From positions 18,042,142 to 18,106,141 of the forward strand of contig NC_135556.1 of assembly GCF_964340395.1 (NCBI RefSeq): a DNA stretch of 64,000 nucleotides, in the 5' to 3' direction. Below, one piece after another: positions 51,861 to 63,987 of the stretch; position 1 is the stretch's first letter; each line of letters begins with the position of its first letter. A model generated the notes under the pieces. It was not told the DNA's origin. It was given only the letters and a program-made list of their open reading frames with translations, and did no database searches. Source of the DNA: Glandiceps talaboti (lineage: Eukaryota; Hemichordata; Enteropneusta; Spengelidae). Made by a program: the position numbers and the translations under genes.

Positions 51861-52135
51861 ATAGTTCTAGTCACGGGCACTTTCCCGAGATATGCATCAG
51901 AATGTTTCTATCAGAATACAATAAAATGTCGATGATATCGATAATGTTGTCGTATTTAGCCAACTATATATGAAAGGGGTAAAATTACAGTTGATTCTGT
52001 GATCACGCAAGTTCACTCACCACGAACTAAGAGTCTTTTATCATCTCTTATTCACTCATATCGACTTTTTATTGTATTCTGATAGAAACATTTTGATACG
52101 TATCTCGGGAATCAAGTGCCTGTGATTCTAGTATA
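51861..52135. mobile_element. Foldback element with about 75-bp inverted repeats
   Basis: The left arm (51861-51933) and right arm (52060-52135) are reverse complements with few mismatches. They share AATGTTTCTATCAGAATACA, and CCCGAGATA nearer the ends. The spacer is about 126 bp with no coding content. Confidence 0.75.
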
Positions 52136-52864
52136 GTTTTAAATAAATGTAAAACGTGTAATTGTTTGACACAAAATAAAAATACAAATCCAAAGATATC
52201 TCCAACATTATGACAGAAACGATAAATAAATGTAAAAACATTAAACATAATTTTATTAAACACAAAACTACAGCATTTAAAATGCAAAGATCAGGAGATA
52301 GGGTTGGATTTCATGTAAATAAGTTATATTATTTAGTTGTAAGCTGTTGGTAATGAAATAATTAAAGCCGAATGTGATGCTACAAAAAGGAGAGTGGGGA
52401 GGGGTGTTCCGGTCATGAAGTGCTACAGTCAATACTGAATGAATACGAGTTCAAAGTCTGATGTCTTTGTTTATATTTCTTAAATATTTGAGATAACTAT
52501 ACTATTTTAGTCACGCGTGCATACACGTAGTCTGGATGCCAACGTGGTTTCTAACGTGGTCTGTGAGTGGAGGTGTAAATCGTAATGATACTGTATACAT
52601 GGTATAGTATAATAAGAACTAGACTATAGCATACACGCTGAAACAGCCTACGTCACAAATACGTGTGCAACTGGAACGTTCGCCTCACAACGTCAATGTA
52701 AAAACGATGGGAAATTTTCCGAGTCCTCCAAACATTAAAGTACATCACTGACACTACTAGACTTATTTGCGAAGTGGTGAACTAAACTCTCAAACAATAT
52801 TAACACGTGTACGTCTACCTGTAATACAATCAATCACTCGTGCAGTAAGATTAGAGTATGCTTT

Positions 52865-52904
52865 GTGTAATCATAGACCCTACACGGGTCTATGGTGTAA
52901 TCAT
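52865..52904. repeat. Small palindrome flanked by 10-bp direct repeats
   Basis: GTGTAATCAT occurs at 52865-52874 and 52895-52904. Overlapping the first copy, ATAGACCC and GGGTCTAT form an 8-bp stem around TACAC. It could be a small insertion with a duplicated target or a local slippage product. Confidence 0.5.
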
Positions 52905-53767
52905 CAATTCCTTTACATGTAAATAAGAGTCTTGACCAAAATGCTCAATGACACATGTGTGCCTGAATAATCAACTCAGTCAAAATAGTTTTAAAATGAT
53001 CTAAAAATCGTGTTTACCGTTTGTTTTAGTAGTTTAAGATATTAAAATTGGAGCTACCAACAATGCAGACCTGCCAATATTCATATACGTCGTTCATTTT
53101 CTGATTATTCAAAAAAAAAAAAGTGACAGAAAAGCTATTTAAAAAATAGACATTCCAGTCTTGTATGTTGTATAGACTCTCTTGCCTACATATCTATGGA
53201 TTGACTATTTTGAAACAGTACTTAGTATAGCATTATTATGTTTAAATTTGTTTCAAATAATTTGAAGAACAAGCTAATAGTAGTTAGTACTAGTAGTGCA
53301 TGGTCGACGTTCATTGTTATTCTGGTATATTTTACCTATTATGAAAGACTTATTATCACATTACGTCATAACTTCTCCTTTCATGTTCTCACAGGTTTAG
53401 ATAAACTCCAATGAATTTTAGACTGACAACCGACACACAACAAGTTGTCACGTCAACTGAGAATCACTTCAATGAATAGCTCTTGAAAATTCGTGTCAAA
53501 GTGCGCCCTCGTGCAGGGGAGAAGCGGGTGGTAATGCTGTTCAAGTCAGTGATGTGACTCCCTACTCATAGAAAGAAATAGTGTATTTTTAATCTCATTT
53601 TCGCATTTCATGCAAATAGATGTGTGTCTATTCATGAATTAATATATATATGTATTGCTTTTGATATATGTAAACATATTGTCATTAAGATCATGCCTCA
53701 ATAAAATCGGAATGCAGATGTCATTCCGGAAGGGTGAGGGTCGTTTAATTTATTATTCAATCATACA

Positions 53768-53780
53768 ACAACATGGCGGA
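53768..53780 (+). promoter_or_regulatory. YY1-like CAACATGGCGGA upstream of FCHSD
   Basis: The motif lies about 45 bp before the start codon, a common place for YY1 sites in 5' UTRs. Its ATG opens a frame that stops soon after (TGA at 53793), so it would be a short upstream frame. Confidence 0.35.
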
Positions 53781-53821
53781 TACCGAGATAGTTTGATACT
53801 TCTTTCTCTCTAAACTCCACC

Positions 53822-54210
53822 ATGCAACCGCCACCTCGAAAGGTAAGAGAACTACTATTTCATGAAATAACAGATCTGAAAGAGAAGTAGGTCCTGTATT
53901 GCATTTTTTGATCGTGTACTAACACTTCTTCACTCTCTAACTTACAGACGAAAATCACCCAACACGTTCGCAACACTCACTCGGAGCAAGTTACCAAGTT
54001 GCACGCTAAACATCAGTTGGAATATGAACTGCTCGAAGACATCAGGTAAAGTTTAAATGAAAATCTAGTTTTTACCATTTCCTTGATATGTCTTTCAGTT
54101 ATTTAGTACGTGCCACAAGTGAAAAGGTCGTGTAATATGTCTCTTTATTCTCGTTTTCCAACAGGGACTTTGCCAAGCAGCGTTCGTCGATAGAGAAAAC
54201 GTATTCACAG
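53822..54210 (+). CDS. FCHSD-family F-BAR and SH3 protein, 5' end only
   Basis: First three coding exons: 53822-53842, 53948-54045 and 54165-54210, each with GT donors (AAG|GTAAGA, AG|GTAAAG, CAG|GTGAGT), phases 0, 2, 0, giving 55 aa. MQPPPRKTKITQ, then EQVTKLHAKHQLE and LLEDIRDFAKQRSSIEKTY, is the known start of FCHSD1/FCHSD2 and the fly orthologue Nervous wreck. The segment is the first helix of the F-BAR domain. The family binds curved plasma membrane through the F-BAR dimer and, by two SH3 domains, recruits WASP and intersectin to control endocytic actin. The remaining F-BAR exons and the SH3 domains are not in the window; intron 3 is at least 9.8 kb. Confidence 0.92.
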
Positions 54211-55058
54211 GTGAGTTCATCATGGAGTGAATGAGTCATATTGCACCCGGTCCTTACTTTAATTTTGCCAGACATACGATAGAACTAACAGGACACATAG
54301 TGACATATTACTCGACAACTAATATAAAACAGAGGTGAATTGAGTGTTATGACGTGTTTGATCACAACTTTTGTATGCATTAGTTAGGTAAACGCTGCAT
54401 AATGCAGCGCAAATATGTAAACCTGGTCTGTTGTATCTACGCAGTTGATAAGTTTATTTTCCTGTGTTTACGGAGTTCATGTGCCACAGGACGCTTGGTG
54501 TCCTATGATATGGTGATGTATACCACACACGGGGAGGAAGTTCAAATGAACTGTTTTAAACAATGCCACCCATGTGTCACACCCCATTATTTGGTTGACT
54601 GGTGTATTTCTTTCGTTGATTTTATTTTATAAATGGAGTGAGGTAGGCCTGTCAGAAATATGTACATGTTCATGTCATGAGAATTACCACATTGCACTGT
54701 CACCATTCCAGGTGTTTGGCAGTGAAATATGTGACAATATATCATGTAACTGAACAGATGTCACATTTCTGTTTAGAAATATGTAACAAATTGAATATGA
54801 AGTGACCGTTTTCTATGGTTAATCATGGAAGTAGAACCCCTACTTCCATGGGTTAATCAAACTAAAATACAAACATATTAAACTTTGTACATACAAGTTA
54901 CAAGGTTTACCATTGAAACATATTGAAAGTGCAGTGAACTTGAAAATTAACTCCGAAAGAATGTACTGAAATTTGTTTCTTTTATAGTTCAGGGAAATTG
55001 ATTCTGAAACTTTAAACGTATCCTAAAGGAAACAGTTCTACCTTAGCTAACAGCATAA

Positions 55059-55079
55059 CCCCCCCCCCCCCCCCCCCCC
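55059..55079. repeat. Poly-C tract
   Basis: About 21 C in a row. Confidence 0.9.
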
Positions 55080-57567
55080 TTTAACCCCAATAGTATGTTA
55101 ATGTGTACTCTTCAAAAACTGATTTTGTTGTTCAGGACGATATCGTCATTTTATGTCTGTGTGTAAAAATTACTTATAAAAAGTCACAGCTGTATTTATT
55201 TTTTTACAAATATAATTTTCAATATGCTTTTTAAAAAAATGAATGTTGCCCTTCTGAGCTGTTGGTAATTTGAGTCTTTGAACAATTGTATAAACTTTAT
55301 ATCTGTTGGTCTTACCATTAATCAGTGCTAGTATTCTAGTTATCAGAATTAACTATGTAAGTAAGGACATTTTAGATAAAAAGAAAAACAATTAATGGTT
55401 GCCATAATCCTAGCTAGCATTGTCCTACCACCAATCCTGTATATGATACTACTCTGGTGATAGAGGTCTTGGTATACTGAGCTAGACACAAATTATGCTA
55501 TCATTGCCACATGTTGCAATTGACTGTTGGTTAATTATACTCCCAATGGGGTGACATTTTTGAAGACTTTCATTATCTTGCACAGTAAATTTTTTAGAAT
55601 TCCAATATTTACACTATCTTCATCACATGGTGATTAAATTCATACAACAGAGGAACTGCTATCACCCATATGACAATTGAATATTTTACCATGTGGAAGA
55701 ACAACAGTTTTGTTTTTTATCTGCGTCAGTAAACCAAGACCTCAGCTTGCCAGAGTAGTATTCAGTGATTGTGTAAGCTCACTGTGGGTAGTTAGTATAT
55801 CTGAAATCTTGGTCCCATTGTAATGATTAGAGATAATTACAGTGCAATCCTGTCTGGAATGTATCATGTTGATATTATTATAGATGCAGGTATTTATGTA
55901 TAGAGCTGTAGATTTGATCATAGCATGGACCCAGTACAATAAATGAATGTTGACATTGGGATGGGCCCTATTGTTTGAGATGAGTGACCTTATTACATAC
56001 ACTAACCTTCTGTGTGAAGCAATGTGAATATTACAAACAACAGTGTAGGAAGAGTGTTGTTTTGTTTGATAATTGTGCACCTCTGTGTGTTTAGTAGTTG
56101 TTGAAATTGCAATGAATCCCAAAACGACAGATATTGGGAGTATAGGATAATTTTACAACTGTATTGTGATATTGCAACATAAAGTTTTTATAGTATTAGT
56201 AGTACAGAAAGTATGGCCTAGGTAGTAGGGAATGTTAATAAGGGGGTGTGTTTCAATGTTTATTACAATGGTAATACCTATTGATAATACCTATATGGCA
56301 TACCTGTTGATACCTATTTTATATGTATATACCAGTGAATCTCAGATATGGCTTTCATCTTTCAGTGAGCAACGGATGGCCATTAGATTATGCATTATGT
56401 GAATTGTACATTAGTATTTTTACTAGGCAGTAGGAGTGAATGTTATGGGGGAGTGTTAGTGTCTGTGTGTTACAGTTCCAGATACAATGTAAATTGATAC
56501 CAATACACTAATGTATATCATGTCGGGTAAATACCCGCCAAAGGTCCTTTGTAGGTCTGCAAAATGCACCACAGGAAGTTTGAACCTGTTGGCATTTCAC
56601 ATAATCTTTTTAGAGGAGAGACGTATTTCATACCAAGAATTCGGGAACTCTGGCTCAGTAATTGTTCAAACAATGACTGATGAAATCAGTTTACACTATT
56701 TAGTATGTAGCTTTGCTACTGGAATGTCACACATGTCTATACCTGATAATAGGAAATACTGATCATGGTGAAAATATTCTTAATTTTTGTGGTATGTTGC
56801 AAAGTAAAAGTGTAACAGGATACTGAACCCACCAAAGTCTTATGTGGTGTCATTTGATATTATGGAAAACAAACTGTAAAGTAATCCTGTTACAAAGGGG
56901 CGTTTCCTTCTTTTTAGTCTCTAAGACTAATACTAGCCCCAGTCTAAACAATGAAAGTGTAAACCATACTTTGATAATGGTTGTATATACTATTGTCAAA
57001 CACAGTACAATGCTCCAAGTGGTTTATAAAACACTTTGTTGTGGTTGGAGTGGTCTCAGTACTTCAGGTCAAATAAGTTTGCATTGTGTGTTGTTTTGTC
57101 AAGAATTTGATAACAATATACCATATTTCAATGAGGGAAGTATATAGTTGAGGTGTTATGTCACTCATACATGTCAACACTGCTACCATAGTATGGCATG
57201 TTACTTAGAGATAAGGCTAGACTTGAAGTACCTATAAGTGACTATACATGATAGAGCTTTTTCCACTGACTATAATGACTGCGACTCATGTTGTGTATAA
57301 TCTCATGCACTAAAAGCTATAAAGTCAGATTCTAGACTTTTTTATTGTGAAATATATATTTACATAAATCTCATTTCATATCATAATGTCTATTTGTGCC
57401 TAAAGTATAACATTTCCCTGTATTGTTATTTTCATTACATGAATCCATTTCTTAACAACCTAATGGCAATCTTAAATTAAAATATTGTCATTGAACCATT
57501 CCTACAATTGTTAATGTTATTTCAAGATTTCTATGTTTTTCTAGAAATCAAGAAACCCACAGTAGTA

Positions 57568-57921
57568 TTAAAGGGCCATGTTTCAATCCCAGGTTGTCCA
57601 ATTAGTGTTAGCTTATCATTGGAGCCATGGTGATTACATGAGATTGTTCTTTTTTTTCTGCACCAACCTCTTTGATAGTATAATACCTCTGCCCACGGAC
57701 AGTGGAGCGAACCCCTCCACTCTGTATTATGCCAGACACCTGTTTTTTAGACATATATTTTAACCCGTGCCTAGGCTATTAAGTTGGCCTTCAGAGGGCT
57801 GTGTTTTAATTTCATTGGATCATTGGACCATTCTTTTGGCCTGGACCAATTTTTTCTATAGCTCTGCCAAACAACTGTTTTTCACACCTACATTTCAATC
57901 CTAATATAAGTGGGCCTTTAA
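57568..57921. mobile_element. MITE-like element with TTAA ends
   Basis: Left end TTAAAGGGCCATG; right end, reverse-complemented, TTAAAGGCCCACT. About 354 bp, no coding capacity. Ends resemble those of the element at 15019-15289 (TTAAAG then GG/TGG then CAT). A reverse-oriented fragment of its interior lies at 46321-46510. Confidence 0.6.
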
Positions 57922-58377
57922 CCTGTATATGACCTACATATGTGTATTGTGAGTTATACACAGATGCCAATGTAATCTGTGCATGCTGATTGTCTGATAT
58001 CTAATAGATTAATTCGAAGTCAACTACACAAACAATAACAAATAAATATGTACAATGATTAACTAAAAATAGATAGATAAAGATGTAGGTGAAGTACAGA
58101 CAGATGAAATGATCAGCCATAAACAGCCGCCGATATAATCATCGTGTGGAATGTTTAAAACCTACAAAGGAAATTAACACTTGTATGAAAGGTCAATCTC
58201 AATGTCCACTGCTGGTCAAAACCTCCCAGTTTTAGTCTCTGGTGGACTGATATTTGAAGCGGAGACTGCAAGGTACAAGGTCCTTTGAAGGTGAATAAAT
58301 AAATTAATAAGTTACAGATATCAATTAATGATTACATGACCTAGTAAAGAGGTGGCAATAGTCATGTATATTATATG

Positions 58378-58400
58378 TAATTAATTAATTAATTAATTAA
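58378..58400. repeat. (TTAA)n microsatellite
   Basis: AATT/TTAA units followed by AT-rich derivatives. Confidence 0.8.
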
Positions 58401-58883
58401 ATATAATTAAAATTAAAATTTTAATCCATTATCTCTTTAATATGTGAAGAATACTTAACAGTGTATGTGGTTCACCATGGATACAGTCTTTTGCTACTTG
58501 CTTTACAATTACCACACTTATTATCAGACTCAGCAGATATATCCATACTAGTGTCTGAATTAGATCAGAGATACAGAAAAAACAAGTAGGCAAACTTGTT
58601 GAAAAAAATCACATGATTGAAAAATATTTGCAGAAGTTTGATGGATCTATTGAAAATGAAATACACCAGAATGGGTTTAAAATGAGTTAATTCATAGAAA
58701 TAGTCATAGAAATGGTGAAAACAATAAGTTTTTTTTTGGACATGGCGGAATTCTTGACAGAATTTGTCTATATTGATATTACACTGAAATGTGTTCTATC
58801 AAAGTGATGATGATACATTGGATTCCTTTTATTCCTTGACCTCTAGAGATATCTTTTAGTACATCACCCCTTGTATATAACAA

Positions 58884-58885
<2 letters not shown>

Positions 58886-58944
<59 letters not shown>
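58886..58944. repeat. (AC)n microsatellite
   Basis: Uninterrupted AC array of about 59 bp. Confidence 0.95.
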
Positions 58945-58946
<2 letters not shown>

Positions 58947-59365
58947 CCACCGCCTACCTGATTCACTGGATTATCTGATAAAATTAGATCACAGCTGTTT
59001 ATGTAAAGGCCAAGGTGTATATTGGCACATTAGACCTGTGCTCTTACCGAGTACTTCAATATCACTGTAAAGTGACCTACATTTGTACTTTTAATATACT
59101 AGTAACTCTGATAATTGACTACTCGTTGTGATTATTTTGTATGTTTTGTGCATTATGTGTTCCATACATTACAGAATGTAGACATAGATATATACAATAT
59201 GATGTTTTTGAAACCAACTCTGACAGGTCATTGGCTCTGTGGTAATCATGCCATGTCTGCTTCTGACATACTGAATTATTTCATTCACTATACAATACTT
59301 ATAGATATATACACGTCTGTAACAGCTGATATTATATTATGCTGTATTTAAGACCTGATGTACTG

Positions 59366-59393
59366 ACATACACACACACATATGCGCGCACGT

Positions 59394-59437
<44 letters not shown>

Positions 59438-59457
59438 ATATACACACACATACGCAT

Positions 59458-59523
<66 letters not shown>

Positions 59524-59526
59524 ACA
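59366..59526. repeat. (AC)n microsatellite with ATGCGCGCACGTGC interruption
   Basis: AC arrays broken by short TATGCGCGCACGTGC and ATACACATATAC segments. Confidence 0.95.
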
Positions 59527-59544
59527 GACCTAGCCTGTTTACAC

Positions 59545-59594
59545 CGTGATCTGTGTTTCTGTTCGTGAGACAGCGAAGCAAAACACAGCTCACG
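59545..59594. other. Short hairpin
   Basis: CGTGATCTGTGTTT pairs with AAACACAGCTCACG (one mismatch), and CTG...CAG pairs inside, giving a compact 50-nt stem-loop. Possible small foldback. Confidence 0.45.
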
Positions 59595-59749
59595 ATATAA
59601 ACAGATTAACACCGACCATTCACAAGTGATGGTATGGATATTATGTTGTACTACTACTAGTAGCAAAATAGTTACCATTTCATGCCTTGTTAAAGACAGT
59701 CAAACATACAGGACAACCTCTCCTGATACCCAAACACACAGACATGTAC

Positions 59750-59890
59750 ACCGATGCACACACATATACATGTACATACAAATATAAACACAGATACATA
59801 CACATATAAAACACACATGTACACAGATGCACACATATATACAAATATACACACAGGTACATACACATACACAAACACACCATATACATG
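59750..59890. repeat. Degenerate ACAC/ATACAC repeat
   Basis: Irregular mixture of ACACAT, ATACAC and ACAGATAC units. Open frames on both strands are low-complexity. Confidence 0.8.
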
Positions 59891-59920
59891 TATGCATATA
59901 CACCAGTGTAGGCAACAGCA

Positions 59921-60054
59921 TTCTTGCAAACCAGAGCTGTTATGTATTCAGCGACACTGAAAGAACTTGACAGTGTGTCTATCTCTGATGACAGTCCCGT
60001 AAAAGAGGCTGTGGTTTACGACAATGAGGCAACAGACACCACGTAGTCACATGC
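59921..60054. repeat. Dispersed repeat copy, partner of 29361-29467
   Basis: Shares ordered blocks with the TRIM-MIB intron: TTCTTGCAAACC, CCCGTAAAAGAGGCTGTGG, TTTACGACAATGA and TAGTCACAT. Confidence 0.5.
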
Positions 60055-60608
60055 ATGTTCACATGTGCTCTTGTGTCATTGTTATACAAGACACATGAAT
60101 ATACATGTTGCTTAGTTGTGTTGATGATTACTATTCACACAGTTGATAGGTAAAGATCTTTGACCTCTGTGAACTTTTGATAGACTGATAGTTGGTTGTT
60201 GGCACGCTGATAAAGTTAATCATTACTATAATTATACAAGTACTTAACTGTTCAAATAAAATATTGTATTGTCAGGGTAAACAGAATGAAAATCCAAATA
60301 AAATGATTCCTTTTGACTGAAACAAAACATTTATGTACATCTGGGTTTTCCCCCACCTTTCCCCCTCAAAAAATTCAGACTGGCTGTATTAATAGCTGGC
60401 TAAGTTCCAAATTGAACACCCATGTTGTAACAATAAATAATAGATATATGTTGTTGACAATGAGACACAAATATTTATCAAGGTAAGGTATATTGATATC
60501 TTGATGTTCAATGATTGTAAAACAAATAAATGTAATGTATTTAATCATTGGACTTGGAATCTGGCATACAATTGTATTGTGTCACTGATAGCACTAGTCT
60601 AGAGGCTA

Positions 60609-60936
60609 TCTGTGGCTTAGTCTCAGTTACACAGCCTCTCGCCGCTTGGAGATCTTCTACGAGACCACCCCAAATGAGAGTCTGTGGAAACAAGATTCCA
60701 ACTCACCCATGCAGGAAGTACCGATTAGAGCCATGCATGCTGGGGAATAGTTCAAGTCCAACATTGTAGGTGAAACGATTTAGGTACTTTCACCACAAGT
60801 TATCACTTCTCAAACATCATGATCAACATCTAAACTACAACAAACTGTGTGACCCTGGCGTGGGGTAGTTGAAACGTGGTCTTGTAGGCAGAGCCCCCAG
60901 TGGCGAGAGGCCTGGTAACCAAGACTATCTGTGACT
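60609..60936. mobile_element. MITE with 50-bp TIRs and 9-bp target duplication
   Basis: TIRs 60618-60667 and about 60877-60927 match through TAGTCT, GTTAC, GCCTCTCGCC and GAGACCAC-type blocks. Flanks TCTGTGGCT (60609-60617) and TCTGTGACT (60928-60936) form a near-perfect direct repeat. No transposase. TIRs start TAG[AT]C, as in the element at 63696-63987. Confidence 0.75.
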
Positions 60937-63695
60937 TTCATTCTCCTTCCACGTCTAGAGGAATGAGGAGCTGAGATGAAATTTCAAATTTAAACAAAGC
61001 CATGCACACAGTCACTAACATCATACTTGTGTTAATCAAGCACAGAACTCTACCGAATAATAAGTTAGTGTTTATTGTGGGTAGCTTCATAATGTCCATA
61101 TATCATATGGTACATTCATCATATCAGCACTCTACTTAATACACTTTTTATGTCATTCTAAAAGGTGGGGCCTTACTCATTTCAGGATTTGCATGAACAA
61201 CTTTTGGTTCATGACTTCTCATTTATCTCGACACTGAAAAGGATTCAAATCCATTTATAGCCTCTGTACTATAATAGCACACAGTATTCAAAGAAATGAT
61301 ACAATACAATACATGGTGATTAGATTAGTGTTCGCCTGTTATTCAATTAGTGTTTTGTCATGTTGAACATGCAGCCCAATATTTAGACAGTTTTCAAAAC
61401 AATCAAAACCTTATCAAGTTATTTACAGTGACAAGTTGCGTGATGAGTTTCAGAATGCCATTTGATTTGATTTTTGACATGTTTTTTTTTTCTATCGTTT
61501 CAATAACGTCATTCCATACGTTATCAGTTATTTTGACATACTGTATGAACTCCTTCACACCAAAAAAATCAGTTATCGATTAAATTGTTAACGATCACCT
61601 TGTTAACGGTGTTTGGTACTTCAGTGTGGGATTTACTTCATGACACTGCCTCCTTCACATAGCCAAACTTAGCAATGTTGTTTCTATGGTTACTGTTACT
61701 GATGTTCACCAGACAGATGAACTCTCTGGAGTACCAGTTCATAGATGGCTCGTAAATGTTTGCTGAATTTTGATATAGACAGGCCTCAGTATTAGAATAA
61801 ACATGGGTATGCATTTATAACATGCGTAAGCCAGGTTGAACACAAGCAAAAAAAAATAAAGGATTTATACCCAGGTCATTCTTCATCATGACAGCAGACA
61901 CCTACATCATGAATTCTGTAGTACACAAAAATATTGAATGAAGCTGTTCAAAAAAGCTATAATTTTTTGTCTCTTCTTGTTTAATTTAGCTAGTACAGGG
62001 TCATGTATAATTTACAAAAGCAGCACCAGGCGCAACTGGAATGTATTTTGAAACTGTTTTCTTAATATACATGTAATGACTCATTCGAAATAGCACACAC
62101 CTTGAACAGTGTTGAATCAGCTGTAAGTAAACATGTTTGTGTAACTGTATACATGATATTATACAAGAAATCCTATCAAATTGATTTTTTGGGTGTACCC
62201 TAGAGTAAATGAGCACCCAACACAATAACTATTTCAACCTATTAGTATTACTGTTGTACTTATTGGGTAAAATCTACCTATGAATACACACAGTGTCTAA
62301 TTATTGGTATTTTAACAATATAAATATATTTTTGGTTATGTAATCAAAAACATTATTATGCCCTGGTTACAACTCCTAATGCAGCTATATTTACAGTGTT
62401 ATCCAATAGTTTAAATGTACAACAGTGTCCACAAAGCCAATGTCGGGACAATGGATGTTTCAGTATACTGAAAAATTTCCATCAGAGAAAAATTTTCATG
62501 TGGTAGGAAAAAATGTAAAAATACGTAGCAGCAATTAATATGTCTTTTGTAACAACATTATGAATGTAATTGTAATGTTACTGACTCAATAATGCACAGA
62601 AGTAGTCAGGTCCAGGAGCTAACCAAAAACTCACAGAATTTACTTGGATGGAAAATATCACATTTTGCAATGCTAATAGTACATGTGGAGTACAGGATGT
62701 TACAACATGGACAACAGTGTTTTGTTGTAAGAATACATGTTTATCAGCATTGTCCAGCTAAATCATGTAAACACTGTCAATGTATATGTAAACATCCCTG
62801 ACTATACTGACCACCAGATATCAGAGAACATTTGGGATTCACTCCCAAGAAATCTTTGTGCATTCTGTGAGTAGATATTTTCATTAGTACTAGATATTTT
62901 GGTGTCATATCATGACGTGTTAGATGTAAGTGTGGGTATAGTAGTTGTTGAAAACTATGATGAAATTCAGAAATGTTTCATATTGTGAATTATTATCTTG
63001 AAACATTTTATAGCCCATATTCTGATTAAATATTCCCAAATTCAATGTCTGGCAACTAATAGTAATACAGAGTAACAGAACACCTCTCATTTCTCACTCA
63101 AATCTCAAATCTTCAAAAACTAGATTCCAATAATGTAACTTTACTACCGCTACTATACAAAATGGAGTCAAGTGTACCTCATTTCTCCTTGGCAAATTTA
63201 TTCAAGTCCATGACTGTTGTTACACATGCACATCTGCAAGGAAAGGTCATGTGACTTACTGTGGAAAATAGTTCATATCTGTATAACTTTGATTTCCCGT
63301 AGGATATTACAAAATACTTTCTAGATTCTAGGAATTGACTGCTGTTTAATAATTCAGTGTGGAAAACCACTTATGCGTAATATGTGTGGGCAGTTACTGA
63401 TAAAAAATGATATATTTCTCATCATTTTTCTACAATGTATTACTGGTAAAGCGTATTGGTATGATTGCAAATGTGAGAATTTTACAAAAATATATGCCTG
63501 TCTTGCATTCAGTTAATGAACTGAAAATCAAATGATTTGCAAATCATTGCCTATTGTGTACTGGAGGAAAGAAAAACGCACAAATATTTAGTCATGACAC
63601 AAATGCCAAATGGAGAATTTTATTATCAAAAAGTTACACAAGAATTAGTGGGCACTTTGTTCCCATGTTTAGTTTGAGAGTTAATACACTATGGA

Positions 63696-63987
63696 CATGA
63701 ACACTAGACTCTCTCACAGCCTCAGGCGCTTCGCTAGCAGAAGTGGCTGTTTTGTATGCACTGATATCTGCTGCACACAGTTACTTGTACTCTATCTAAT
63801 ATCCATATACTGTGTGCCCTCATCAACTACATAGGACCAACCAATCCTTGACATGTTATTGCAACCCACCGTGTTATTGCTACTCTCCCTAGTGAGCAAG
63901 GATATATGCGGTATGATATCGGTACATGCAAAACAGCACTTTCTGCTAGCGACGCTCCTGAGGCTGTAAGAGCGTCTACATGAACAC
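63696..63987. mobile_element. MITE with 64-bp TIRs and perfect 9-bp target duplication
   Basis: TIRs 63705-63768 and 63915-63978 share TAGAC, CTCT, ACAGCCTCAGG, TCGCTAGCAGAA, GCTGTTTTG and GATATC. The 9-bp CATGAACAC flanks both sides (63696-63704 and 63979-63987). The element is 274 bp, non-coding. A 9-bp duplication with long TIRs fits Mutator-like elements; an 8-bp hAT reading is possible if one base belongs to the TIR. Confidence 0.85.

Larger units (their letters stand above)
49522..53760. other. Intergenic region between divergent JADE and FCHSD genes
   Basis: CpG-richer patches near 49990-50030 and 50240-50960 probably contain the JADE 5' region. Seen there: ATGGCGAC in YY1-like context on the plus strand (50281), and a full CRE at 50915-50922. 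A short minus-strand frame 50883-50909 (MAPSVEKLK then AAG|GTATCG) looks like a start exon, but its phase does not fit the next JADE exon at any good acceptor. Also holds a foldback at 51861-52135. Confidence 0.45.
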
